A DNA stretch of 64,000 nucleotides from positions 2,852,001-2,916,000 of the forward strand of contig NZ_CP023202.1 of the NCBI RefSeq assembly GCF_000220705.2. Reading direction: 5' to 3'. This document shows positions 9,392 through 17,787 of this stretch, one piece after another. The position numbers and the translations under genes are program-made. This DNA comes from Streptomyces xinghaiensis S187. GTDB lineage: Bacteria > Actinomycetota > Actinomycetes > Streptomycetales > Streptomycetaceae. Every line of letters begins with the position of its first letter. Position 1 is the first letter of the stretch. The notes under the pieces are model-generated. The model saw only the letters and a list, made by a program, of their open reading frames with translations, did no database searches and was not told where the DNA came from.

Positions 9392-10573
9392 GTGCCGGTT
9401 CGCGGAGTGCGCCCGCGCCTGCTGGCAGGGATGGCCGGGGCCCTGTGCGCGGCCCTGGTGACGGGGTGTGCGGTGCCGGCGGACCACGGCCGCGCCGGCG
9501 CGGTGGTGAAACGTTCGCCGGCCCGGACCGACCGGCTCGCGGCGGCCGTCGAACGGCTGGCCGACGCGGCCGACGCCCCCGGCGCCGCCGCGTACACCCG
9601 CGAGGGCGGCCGGGCCCGGTTCGCCACGGCGGGGGTCGCCGACCGGCGCAGCGAGCGGCGGATCGGGCGGGCCGACCGCTTCCGTGCGGGCAGCGTCACC
9701 AAGGTGTTCGTCGCGACCGTGGTGCTCCAGCTGCGCGCCGAGGGCGCCCTGCGGCTCTCCGATCCGGTGGAGCGGCATCTGCCCGGCCTGGTGCGCGGGC
9801 CCGGTTACGACGGCGCGCGGATCACGCTCCGTCAGCTCCTCACTCACACCAGTGGGGTCTTCGACTACGTCCGCGATCCGCGGCTGGCGGAGGAGTCCTT
9901 CGGCCGCGGCTTCCGGAGCCACCGCTACGACACCCGCTCGCCCCGGGAGCTGGTGCGCGCGGCGCTGCGGCACCGGCCGTACTTCGCGCCCGGCACCGGC
10001 TACCGCTACTCCAACACCGACTACATCCTGCTGGGGCTGGTGGTGGAGCGGGTCACCGGACGCCCGTACGCCCGCGCGGTGGAGGAGCGGGTCATCCGGC
10101 CGCTGGGTCTGGGCGGCACCTCCTTCCCCGGCACCCGGCACGGGCTGCCGCGCCCGCACGGCCGGGCCTACTCCGCGGCGGCCGCACCCGGCGGCTCCGG
10201 CGCGCTGATGGACGTGACGGAGCTGAACCCGTCGACGGCCGGCGCCGCCGGCGAGATGGTCTCCACCCTCGGCGACCTGGAGCGCTTTCTGCGCGCCCTG
10301 CTGGGCGGCGAACTGCTGCCCGCGCCGGAGCTGCGCCGCATGACGGACACCTCGGTGACCCGCGGGCGCTACGGCTACGGCCTCTTCCCGGAGCGGCTGC
10401 CCTGCGGGGTGACGGTGTGGGGGCACAACGGCAGCATCAGCGGCTCGTACGTCCGGATCACCGCCACAGCGGGGGGACGGCGGGTGCTCGGCTACCGGGT
10501 CAACACCGACGAGGTGGGCGACGCTAAGGCCGAACGGCGGCTGCTGAGCGCGGCGTTCTGTCCGCAGGGGTGA
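9392..10573 (+). CDS. serine beta-lactamase / D-alanyl-D-alanine carboxypeptidase family lipoprotein
   Basis: 393 residues of the class C beta-lactamase/DD-peptidase fold. The N-terminus is a signal peptide with lipobox LVTGC, so a lipid-anchored outer-face protein is expected. The nucleophile motif is SVTK (in FRAGSVTKVF), the second motif is YSN (GYRYSNTDY), and the third is HNG (in GHNGSISG), replacing KTG as in many carboxypeptidases of this family. I chose the GTG at 9392 because GGAGGGAGG lies 7 bp upstream; an ATG at 9350 is in frame but lacks this site. It acts on peptidoglycan peptides or related amides; the substrate cannot be told from sequence. It diverges from the kinase gene at 9163 and converges with the DUF1996 gene. 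Confidence 0.93.
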   Translation: MPVRGVRPRLLAGMAGALCAALVTGCAVPADHGRAGAVVKRSPARTDRLAAAVERLADAADAPGAAAYTREGGRARFATAGVADRRSERRIGRADRFRAGSVTKVFVATVVLQLRAEGALRLSDPVERHLPGLVRGPGYDGARITLRQLLTHTSGVFDYVRDPRLAEESFGRGFRSHRYDTRSPRELVRAALRHRPYFAPGTGYRYSNTDYILLGLVVERVTGRPYARAVEERVIRPLGLGGTSFPGTRHGLPRPHGRAYSAAAAPGGSGALMDVTELNPSTAGAAGEMVSTLGDLERFLRALLGGELLPAPELRRMTDTSVTRGRYGYGLFPERLPCGVTVWGHNGSISGSYVRITATAGGRRVLGYRVNTDEVGDAKAERRLLSAAFCPQG

Positions 10574-10719
10574 CAGGGCTGTCCGCGGGCGTGACCGGGG
10601 CGGGCGGTGTCCTCCGTGCCCGTCCGGGGCCGTGCGGTGGGGCAGGGCCCCGCCCGGGGATGTGACGCTCCGGGCAGGGCCGGGCCCGCTTCGGGTGGTG
10701 GGTCGTCAGCGCACGCGGG

Positions 10720-12171
10720 TCATCGGCAGCTGCGGCCGGTGTTGATGCACTGGACCATCGTGTTCATCAGGTCTTCGTCGAACACGTTGACGAAGTCGCC
10801 GTGGTCGGTGACCGGCTTGTGGAGCTGTTCCGGGAAGCCGTCCACGGCGAAGAAGGGGCTGGACCGCCCGTTGTCGTCCAGGCTGGGCGCGTCGACGTCG
10901 TAGACCAGGCGCTGCACCAGTTGCGGTATCGCCTTGAATCCGCTGGGGCAGGAGCCGGTCCCGGGATCGGCGAACGCGACATGGGAGCGGTGGTTGGCGC
11001 TGTCGGTGTTCCGGCCGTCCCAGCAGCTCTGGAAGGTGGAGGTGCGCACCACGTCACTGCCCTCGGGGCAGAGCGGGTATTTGTCCGTCAGCTGCCGGTC
11101 CTCGAAGCCGGTGCAGCTCCAGGAGGCGTTGGCGTTGGCTGTTCCGTTGGTGAACGCTTTGGCGTCACCGGTGATGATCCGCAGGAACTTGGGCATCGCC
11201 ACGACCTTGCCGCGCGGGTTTCCCACGAATTCCAGGGTCGCCTCCTTCGCCGTGAGGATCCTGCCGACGTTGCCCTCGGCGCCGCCGCCCTGCTGATCGG
11301 CGTCGAATTCATCGGTGCCGTCCTGCAGGCGCAGGACCGGCCAGTAGTACGAGGATTTGTCGCCCGGGTTCTCACATGTCGTCTCACCGCCTGCGAAGTC
11401 CTGGTCGTCGGCGAAGGCGTCGTTGGCCTGGTTGCCGATGTAGTCGTGGGTGTGATGGGCGCCGTTGGACACGCCGGGCGCGACGATGATGTTGTCGGTG
11501 TTGTACAGCTTGTTCTCGTTCACTCCGCATGTGCTGGTGAACGTGCCGCGGGATCCGCCCCGCGTCATACGGGGCTTGCCCGCCGCGGGCTGGACGGTGG
11601 TGATGTCCACGAAGTCCGCCGCGACCGGGCCGTTGCCCGCCTGACCGCCGGCGCCGCCCTGCTCACCGCCGCCACCCTGGTCAGCGCCGTCCTGGTTGCC
11701 GGAGGCACGCAGGGTGCAGGCGGCGAGCGCCTCCAGGCCCTGGGGACGGTCGGCCGCCCTGCCGATGGCGATCGCGATCCGGTCGATGGCCGCCGTCCGT
11801 TTCGCCTTGAGCGGGCCCATGATCGCGTTGTCGGCGAAGTTGCGGTCCTGCTGGATGGCCCGGGACGAATTCTGCAGCCGCTGGTATGCCTCCGCGACCT
11901 GCTGGTCCAGGAGCGCGAGGTTCTTGTCGACCTCCTTCCTGGCCCGGTCCGGCACATCGCGCAGTTCGCCGCCGACGTCCGGGCAGTCGACGGTGGCGTC
12001 GCCGGAGGCCAGGACCTGCCGGGCCCCCTCCGGCTTCGCCCCGGAGCCGCTCTCACCGGCCGAGGCGTACACGTTGGCCGCCACCAGCCCGCCCGCTCCC
12101 AGGGCCAGAGCCGCCGCGGCGGCGGTCGTCCGGCGTATGGCCTTCGATCGTTTGCGGGTGTTGCGTCGCAT
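10720..12171 (-). CDS. secreted DUF1996 domain protein
   Basis: 483 residues starting at ATG 12171, with AGGAG 4 bp upstream. The N-terminus is a secretion signal with two Arg pairs (MRRNTRKRSKAIRR) followed by a hydrophobic Ala-rich stretch ending near VYASAGES. A helical region of about 120 residues (RKEVDKNLALLDQQVAEAYQRLQ) comes next, then a Gly/Gln-rich linker, then DUF1996, recognised by FTSTCGVN, HHTHDYIGNQ, SYYWPVLRL, SSPFFAVDG and paired cysteines (SFQSCWDGRN, MVQCINTG). This domain occurs in secreted proteins of actinomycetes and fungi. Its biochemical role is not established; a polysaccharide-related role is often guessed. The helical N-terminal region is an extra. Confidence 0.9.
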   Translation of the reverse strand: MRRNTRKRSKAIRRTTAAAAALALGAGGLVAANVYASAGESGSGAKPEGARQVLASGDATVDCPDVGGELRDVPDRARKEVDKNLALLDQQVAEAYQRLQNSSRAIQQDRNFADNAIMGPLKAKRTAAIDRIAIAIGRAADRPQGLEALAACTLRASGNQDGADQGGGGEQGGAGGQAGNGPVAADFVDITTVQPAAGKPRMTRGGSRGTFTSTCGVNENKLYNTDNIIVAPGVSNGAHHTHDYIGNQANDAFADDQDFAGGETTCENPGDKSSYYWPVLRLQDGTDEFDADQQGGGAEGNVGRILTAKEATLEFVGNPRGKVVAMPKFLRIITGDAKAFTNGTANANASWSCTGFEDRQLTDKYPLCPEGSDVVRTSTFQSCWDGRNTDSANHRSHVAFADPGTGSCPSGFKAIPQLVQRLVYDVDAPSLDDNGRSSPFFAVDGFPEQLHKPVTDHGDFVNVFDEDLMNTMVQCINTGRSCR

Positions 12172-12523
12172 GGAACTCCTCCGAGATCTCCGTGGGATAC
12201 GCATCCCCGGCCGGCAGCGGTTCTGGCGCTGTATCAGGGCTGATGCGTAACCGGAGTTACGGACGGGAGAGTGGAAGCGGCGGGCCTTCGGCGACTCGTC
12301 AGTTTTTCGTAAGGACTGGCCGCCCCGCCCGCTCGGTGCCCGCGGCGGGGCGCACGCCGACCTCAGCCGGGCGCGTGCTCCGGGCGGGGAGCCTCCCGGG
12401 CGGCGGCCGTTCCCGCGTACTTCACGACCCGCGGCTCGCAGCACGGAGAACGGCCGCGTCCGCCGCCCCGGGGAGAAACCGCGGCTCGGTGGAGTGGGTG
12501 ACCTGCGGTGTCGAGCGCCGGGC
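12172..12523. other. intergenic stretch without gene; contains a short palindrome
   Basis: No credible coding sequence is seen between glpD and the DUF1996 gene. At 12246-12261 there is a perfect inverted repeat, CGTAAC-CGGA-GTTACG, about 75 bp upstream of the DUF1996 start. It could be an operator or part of an extracytoplasmic sigma promoter. Confidence 0.5.
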
Positions 12524-14233
12524 TCAGCTCAGCGGCACGATGTCCGGTGCGCCCAGCCGGGCCGCGTCCGCCGTCTGGTCGTCCGGCTGGCGCTGCGACT
12601 CCCGCTCGGCCTCCACCCGCTTCTCGTAGTGCTCGACCTCCTTCGCGATCTGGCCCTCGTCCCAGCCGAGCACCGGGGCCATCAGCTCGGCGCACTCCCG
12701 CGCGCTGCGCGTGCCGCGGTCGAAGGTCTCGATGGAGATGCGGGTGCGCCGGGTGAGCACGTCGTCCAGGTGCCGGGCGCCCTCGTGGGAGGCGGCGTAG
12801 ACGATCTCGGCGCGCAGGTAGTCGTCGGCGCGGGCCAGCGGTTCACCCAGCGACGGCTGCTCCTCGACGAGCCGGAAGACCTCCTCCGCCAGGGAGCCGT
12901 AACGGTTGAGCAGGTGTTCGACGCGGACGACGTGCAGGCCGGTGCGCGCGGCGAGCCGGTTGCGCGCGTTCCACATCGCCCGGTAGCCCTCGGCGCCGAC
13001 CAGCCGGACGTCCTCGGTGACGCATGCCGCCACGCGCTGGTCCAGCCCGTGCACCGCCTCGTCCACCGCGTCCTTGGCCATCACCCGGTACGTCGTGTAC
13101 TTGCCCCCGGCGACGACGACCAGCCCCGGCACGGGGTGCGCGACGGTGTGCTCCCGGGACAGCTTGCTCGTCGCGTCGGACTCCCCGGCCAGCAGCGGGC
13201 GCAGCCCGGCGTAGACGCCCTCCACGTCGTCCCGGGTGAGCGGCACGGCCAGCACCGAGTTGACCCGCTCCAGCAGGTAGTCGATGTCGGCGCTGGAGGC
13301 GGCCGGGTGGGCCTTGTCCAGGTCCCAGCCGGTGTCGGTGGTGCCGACGATCCAGTGCCGGCCCCAGGGGATGACGAAGAGGACGCTCTTCTCGGTGCGC
13401 AGGATCAGGCCGGTGGTGGAGTGGATGCGGTCCTTCGGCACCACCAGGTGGATGCCCTTGGAGGCGCGGACCTTGAACTGCCCGCGCTCGGCGATGAGTC
13501 CCTGGGTGTCGTCCGTCCAGACGCCGGTCGCGTTGACCACCTGGCGGGCGCGGATCTCGTACTCGCCGCCGGCCTCCACGTCCCGCACCCGGGCGCCCAC
13601 GACGCGCTCGCCCTCGCGCAGGAAGCCGATGACACGGGCCCGGTTGGCGGCATCGGCGCCGTAGGCGGCGGCGGTGCGGACCAGGGTGGCCACGAAGCGG
13701 GCGTCGTCCACCTGCGCGTCGTAGTACTGCAACGCCCCGACCAGGGACTCCTTCCTGAGCGCGGGGGCCACGCGCAGCGCGCGGCCGCGGCTGAGGTGAC
13801 GGTGCACCGGCAGGCCGCGGCCGTGCCCGGAGGAGACGGACATGGCGTCGTACAGCGCCACGCCCGCGCCGGCGTACCAGCGTTCGAAGCCCTTGCGCCG
13901 CAGGGGGTAGAGGAACGGCACCGGCTTGACGAGATGCGGCGCGAGCCGTTCGAGCAGCAGGCCGCGCTCCTTCAGCGCCTCCCGGACGAGCGCGAAGTCG
14001 AGCATCTCCAGATAGCGCAGCCCGCCGTGGATCAGCTTGCTGGACCGGCTGGAGGTGCCGGAGGCCCAGTCCCGGCCCTCGACCAGGCCGGTGGAGAGTC
14101 CGCGGGTGGCGGCGTCCAGGGCGGTGCCCGCGCCGACCACTCCCCCGCCCACCACGAGAATGTCGAGTTCGTGTTCGGCCATCCGGGCGAGTGCCTCGGC
14201 ACGTTCGGCCGGTCCCAGTGTCGCTGTCCTCAC
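12524..14233 (-). CDS. glpD: aerobic glycerol-3-phosphate dehydrogenase (FAD)
   Basis: 569 residues, the usual GlpD length. It oxidises sn-glycerol-3-phosphate to dihydroxyacetone phosphate at the membrane, passing electrons to quinone. The FAD-binding Rossmann motif is DILVVGGGVVGAG near residue 25. Other family blocks are SSRSSKLIHGGLRYLE, NATGVWTDD, GRHWIVGTTDT and AGGKYTTYR. The C-terminal domain follows (from LLNRYGSLAEEVFRL). The start is GTG 14233, with GGAGG 5-6 bp upstream. It stands alone on the minus strand without glpF or glpK nearby and diverges from the sugar-dehydrogenase gene. The AT-richer 196-bp gap between them should hold both promoters. Confidence 0.96.
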   Translation of the reverse strand: MRTATLGPAERAEALARMAEHELDILVVGGGVVGAGTALDAATRGLSTGLVEGRDWASGTSSRSSKLIHGGLRYLEMLDFALVREALKERGLLLERLAPHLVKPVPFLYPLRRKGFERWYAGAGVALYDAMSVSSGHGRGLPVHRHLSRGRALRVAPALRKESLVGALQYYDAQVDDARFVATLVRTAAAYGADAANRARVIGFLREGERVVGARVRDVEAGGEYEIRARQVVNATGVWTDDTQGLIAERGQFKVRASKGIHLVVPKDRIHSTTGLILRTEKSVLFVIPWGRHWIVGTTDTGWDLDKAHPAASSADIDYLLERVNSVLAVPLTRDDVEGVYAGLRPLLAGESDATSKLSREHTVAHPVPGLVVVAGGKYTTYRVMAKDAVDEAVHGLDQRVAACVTEDVRLVGAEGYRAMWNARNRLAARTGLHVVRVEHLLNRYGSLAEEVFRLVEEQPSLGEPLARADDYLRAEIVYAASHEGARHLDDVLTRRTRISIETFDRGTRSARECAELMAPVLGWDEGQIAKEVEHYEKRVEAERESQRQPDDQTADAARLGAPDIVPLS

Positions 14234-14429
14234 CGCTGCCTCCGGTCGTGGTCGGGTCGCGCGTTCCCCACCCAGCGATTCTCACCGCCCGGCGCGCGCG
14301 CAACCCCGAGCGCCCTCGCACGGCAACACCGGGCCGTCACATCGCGGGCAATACTCACTATCAGCAATATGTCTGTTTAGCCTTACATAGATCGACAGAG
14401 CTGTGCCCCCGGGAAGGACGGCCCCAGCC

Positions 14430-15692
14430 ATGCCCGCAGACCTCGCCGTCCTCGGTCTCGGCCCGCTCGGCCTCCCCCTCGCGCGGGCCGCCGCCGGGGC
14501 CGGCATCGCCACCGTCGGCTACGACACCGACGGCCGCCACGTCGACGGGCTCATGGCCGGCCGCCCGCCCGCGGACGGCTCCCTCACCGCCGCCGGCCTT
14601 CGGCGGATGCTCTCCGCCGGCTTCCGCGCCACCACCGACCCGGCCGAACTCGGCCGCTGCCGCACCGCCGTCATCTGCGCCCCCACCCCGCTCGGCGAGG
14701 ACGCCGCGCTCGATCTGCGCGCCGTCGGCCGGGCCGCTCGCGCTCTCGCCCCCCATCTCCGGCCCCGCAGCACCGTGTTGCTGGAATCGACCGTCTACCC
14801 GGGCACCACCGAGGAATACCTCCGCCCACTGCTGGAGGAGGGGTCCGGGCTGCGCGCCGGCCGCGACTTCCACCTCGCCTACGCGCCCACCCGGCTCGAC
14901 CCGGGCAACCGCGCGTTCGGCTGCGCCAACACCCCCAAGGTCATCGGCGGTCTGACCCCCGCCTGCACCGAGGCGGCCGCCGCCTTCTACGGGCGGGTCA
15001 CCGACCGCGTCGTCCGTGCCCGCGGCCCGCGCGAGGCCGAGACCGTCAAGGTCCTGGAGACCAACTACCGGCACGTCAACATCGCGCTCGCCAACGAGAT
15101 GGCCGTCCTCTGCCACGACATCGGCGTCGACCTGTGGGACGTCATCCGCTGCGCCGAGACCAAGCCGTTCGGTTTCCAGCCCTTCCGGCCCGGCCCCGGA
15201 GCCGGCGGACACGGCGTGCCCATCGACCCCAACTACCTGGCCTACCGGCGGCGCAGCCCCGGCTATCCGCTGCGGATGGTGGAACTGGCCAAGGAGGTCA
15301 ACGACCGGATGCCGCGCTACGTCGTGCAGCGCTGCGCGACCCTCCTCAACGAGCACGGCAAGTCCGCGCGCGGAGCCCGGGTGCTGCTGCTCGGCGTCAC
15401 CTACAAGCCCGACCTCGGGGACCGGACCGGCTCCCCGGCCGGCGAGATCGCCTCCCGGCTCATGGAACTGGGCGCCCAGCTGAGCTACCACGATCCGCAT
15501 GTGCCGCAGTGGAGCGTCCTCGGCCGCCCGGTGCCCCGCGCCGACTTCCCCTACGAGGCCGCGGCCGACGCCGACCTGACGGTCCTGCTCCAGCCCCACC
15601 GCTTCTACGACCTCCAAGGGCTCGCGGTGAAGGCCCAGTTGCTGCTGGACACCCGCGGCGCGAGCCCGGCGGGCACGGCGCACCGCCTCTGA
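14430..15692 (+). CDS. UDP-glucose/GlcNAc dehydrogenase family protein lacking catalytic Cys and Glu
   Basis: 420 residues with all three domains of the nucleotide-sugar dehydrogenase family: the N-terminal NAD fold (LAVLGLGPLGLPLA), ESTVYPGTTEE, the central helix with the conserved Lys207 (ETVKVLETNYRHVN), and the C-terminal domain (LLLGVTYKPDLGDRTGSPA). The family oxidises the sugar C6 alcohol to a carboxylate through a catalytic Cys in GPGxGGHCxPxDP. Here that motif is GAGGHGVPIDP, with Gly262 for Cys. The active-site Glu of SPER is also gone (YAPTRLDPG, Thr154). Normal two-step oxidation is therefore unlikely. The ATG at 14430 is used, with GGAAGG 12 bp upstream; a GTG at 14403 is also in frame. 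Confidence 0.9.
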   Translation: MPADLAVLGLGPLGLPLARAAAGAGIATVGYDTDGRHVDGLMAGRPPADGSLTAAGLRRMLSAGFRATTDPAELGRCRTAVICAPTPLGEDAALDLRAVGRAARALAPHLRPRSTVLLESTVYPGTTEEYLRPLLEEGSGLRAGRDFHLAYAPTRLDPGNRAFGCANTPKVIGGLTPACTEAAAAFYGRVTDRVVRARGPREAETVKVLETNYRHVNIALANEMAVLCHDIGVDLWDVIRCAETKPFGFQPFRPGPGAGGHGVPIDPNYLAYRRRSPGYPLRMVELAKEVNDRMPRYVVQRCATLLNEHGKSARGARVLLLGVTYKPDLGDRTGSPAGEIASRLMELGAQLSYHDPHVPQWSVLGRPVPRADFPYEAAADADLTVLLQPHRFYDLQGLAVKAQLLLDTRGASPAGTAHRL

Positions 15693-15858
15693 CGCGAGCC
15701 CTCCCCTCCGCCTCCGCGGCGTACCGGGCAGGTCCCAGCCTTGTCACGGACATGGAAAACGCCTGCCGGGCCGTCGGTGGCGGCTGTTAGCCTCAGGGCG
15801 CTTTCCGGCCATCGGACAAGCTTCACCGCCTTTCCCAGAACTTCATCACGGGGGACCC

Positions 15859-16461
15859 ATGAGCACCGAGCCCTGGCAGCAGCAGCCCGGCCAGAACCCT
15901 TACGCCCAGCAGCCCCAGCCGGGCGCCCCGCAGCAGGGCGTGCCTCCGCAGGGCGGCTACGGCTACCCGCCCCAGCAGCCGCAGCCGGGCGGTGCGCCCG
16001 GAGGGATGCCGGGCGGCATGCCCGGTGGTTTCCCGCCGCCCCCGCCGCCCGCCGGACGGAGCGGCAACGTGGCCCTGGCGATCGTCGCGGCGGTCGTCCT
16101 CATGCTCGTCGGTTCGGCGATCTACGGCCTCATCCTCAAAGAGGCCGAGATGCAGATCGGTTACATCGCCGTCGGCGTCGGCGCCCTGATCGGTCTGGCG
16201 CTCGGCAAGCTGGGCGGCCACAACCCGGTCCTGCCGTTCGTCGGCATCGTGCTCGGCCTGCTGGGTGTCTACCTCGGCCAGGTCTTCGGCGTGGCCATGG
16301 CCTTCGCCGACCTCCCGGGCGCCCCGGGCTTCTTCGAGATCCTCACCCAGCACTTCGGTGACATCAACGAGGGCCTGAAGGAGAACCTGGAGGTCATCGA
16401 CTACCTCTTCTACGCCCTCTCCGGCGCGGCGGGCTTCTCCCTCACCAAGAAGTTCAGCTGA
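15859..16461 (+). CDS. membrane protein with Pro/Gln/Gly-rich N-terminus
   Basis: 200 residues. The first 65 are rich in Gln, Pro and Gly (QQPGQNPYAQQPQPG, then PGGMPGGMPGG). At least three hydrophobic segments follow: ALAIVAAVVLMLVGSAIYGLIL, IGYIAVGVGALIGLALGKLGG and VLPFVGIVLGLLGVYLGQVFGVAMAF. The soluble C-terminal part ends SLTKKFS. A GGGGGA site lies just before the ATG. This layout is common in Streptomyces membrane proteins of unknown role. The gene is alone on the plus strand and ends at a strong hairpin. Confidence 0.85.
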   Translation: MSTEPWQQQPGQNPYAQQPQPGAPQQGVPPQGGYGYPPQQPQPGGAPGGMPGGMPGGFPPPPPPAGRSGNVALAIVAAVVLMLVGSAIYGLILKEAEMQIGYIAVGVGALIGLALGKLGGHNPVLPFVGIVLGLLGVYLGQVFGVAMAFADLPGAPGFFEILTQHFGDINEGLKENLEVIDYLFYALSGAAGFSLTKKFS

Positions 16462-16510
16462 TCCCACCCGGGCACGCCGGGGCGGCCCGCGCCCCGGCAC
16501 CCACCGCACC

Positions 16511-16553
16511 ACCGCGAAGCCCCGGACCAGTCCCTGGTCCGGGGCTTCGCGGT
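16511..16553. terminator. bidirectional terminator hairpin
   Basis: A perfect 20-bp stem (ACCGCGAAGCCCCGGACCAG) with a 3-nt loop (TCC) lies between the convergent membrane-protein gene and guaB3, 50 bp past one stop and 36 bp past the other. There is no U-tract, as is usual for Streptomyces. Confidence 0.85.
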
Positions 16554-16589
16554 GCCGGGCGGCGGCCGGTTCCCGGCCGCACGGCGCTC

Positions 16590-17714
16590 TCAGCGGTCGT
16601 GGCGCGAGGGCGCGACCGTCACCTCGACCCGCTGGAACTCCTTGAGGTCGGAGTAGCCCGTGGTGGCCATCGCCCGGCGCAGCGCGCCGAAGAAGTTCAT
16701 CGAGCCGTCCGGCGTGTGCGAGGGGCCGAGCAGGATCTCCTCGGTGGAACCGACCGTGCCCAGGTTCATGACCTTGCCGCGCGGCACGTCCTCGTGGACG
16801 GCCTCCATGCCCCAGTGGTGGCCGCGGCCCGGGGCGTCCTCCGCCCGTGCCAGCGGGGAGCCCATCATCACCGCGTCCGCGCCGCAGGCCACGGCCTTCG
16901 GCAGATCGCCGCTCCAGCCCACGCCGCCGTCCGCGATGACGTGGACGTACCGGCCGCCGGACTCGTCGAGGTAGTCCCGGCGGGCGGCGGCCACGTCGGC
17001 GACCGCGGTGGCCATCGGCACCTGGATGCCCAGGGTGCTGCGGGTGGTGTGCGCGGCGCCGCCGCCGAAGCCGACCAGCACACCGGCCGCTCCGGTGCGC
17101 ATCAGGTGCAGCGCGGCGGTGTAGGTGGCGCAGCCGCCCACGATCACCGGCACGTCCAGCTCGTAGATGAACTGCTTGAGGTTGAGCGGCTCGGCGGCCC
17201 CCGACACGTGCTCGGCGGAGACCGTCGTCCCGCGGATCACGAAGATGTCGACGCCGGCGTCCACCACGGCCTTGGAGAACTGCGCGGTGCGCTGCGGCGA
17301 GAGCGCGGCGGCGGTGATGACGCCGGAGTCGCGCACCTCCTTGATCCGCTGCCCGATCAGCTCCTCGCGGACCGGGGCCGCGTAGATCTCCTGCATCCGG
17401 CGGGTGGCGGTGCGCTCGTCCAGCTCGGCGATCTCGGCGAGCAGCGGCTCCGGGTCGTCGTAACGGGTCCACAGCCCTTCGAGGTTGAGCACGCCCAGGC
17501 CGCCCAGCTCACCGATCCGGATGGCGGTGGCCGGGGAGACCACCGAGTCCATCGGGGCGGCCAGGAACGGCAGCTCGAACCGGTAGGCGTCGATCTGCCA
17601 GGCGATCGAGACCTCCTTCGGGTCGCGGGTGCGCCGGCTCGGCACCACGGCGATGTCGTCGAACGCGTACGCCCTCCGGCCGCGCTTGCCGCGCCCGATC
17701 TCGATCTCAGTCAC
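16590..17714 (-). CDS. guaB3: GuaB3-family IMP dehydrogenase-related protein
   Basis: 374 residues, an IMPDH/GMP reductase TIM barrel without the CBS module. It shares AYAFDDIAVVPSRRT, the PMDSVVSP block, IADGGVGWSGDLPKA and the final GALRRAMATTGY. The position of the IMPDH catalytic loop (GPGSICTTR in the neighbour) reads FGGGAAHTTR, so the nucleophilic Cys is missing and classical IMPDH chemistry is doubtful. GuaB3 proteins of other bacteria have been linked to GMP reductase activity; applying that here is inference. GTG 17714 has GGGAAAGG upstream. It follows guaB by 73 bp on the same strand, an arrangement shared with mycobacterial guaB2-guaB3. Confidence 0.92.
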   Translation of the reverse strand: MTEIEIGRGKRGRRAYAFDDIAVVPSRRTRDPKEVSIAWQIDAYRFELPFLAAPMDSVVSPATAIRIGELGGLGVLNLEGLWTRYDDPEPLLAEIAELDERTATRRMQEIYAAPVREELIGQRIKEVRDSGVITAAALSPQRTAQFSKAVVDAGVDIFVIRGTTVSAEHVSGAAEPLNLKQFIYELDVPVIVGGCATYTAALHLMRTGAAGVLVGFGGGAAHTTRSTLGIQVPMATAVADVAAARRDYLDESGGRYVHVIADGGVGWSGDLPKAVACGADAVMMGSPLARAEDAPGRGHHWGMEAVHEDVPRGKVMNLGTVGSTEEILLGPSHTPDGSMNFFGALRRAMATTGYSDLKEFQRVEVTVAPSRHDR

Positions 17715-17787
17715 AGTTGGCCTTTCCCAGTTCGGTCTGCCGTCCCAGTATCGCCGACCCCGTGCGGGCGCCGGTGCGCGGCAGCGG

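Noticed and set aside
9164..10426. Upstream extension of the third complete kinase gene to 10426
   Set aside because: It runs antisense through the beta-lactamase-family gene and has no conserved sequence before MSEPEQTQG.
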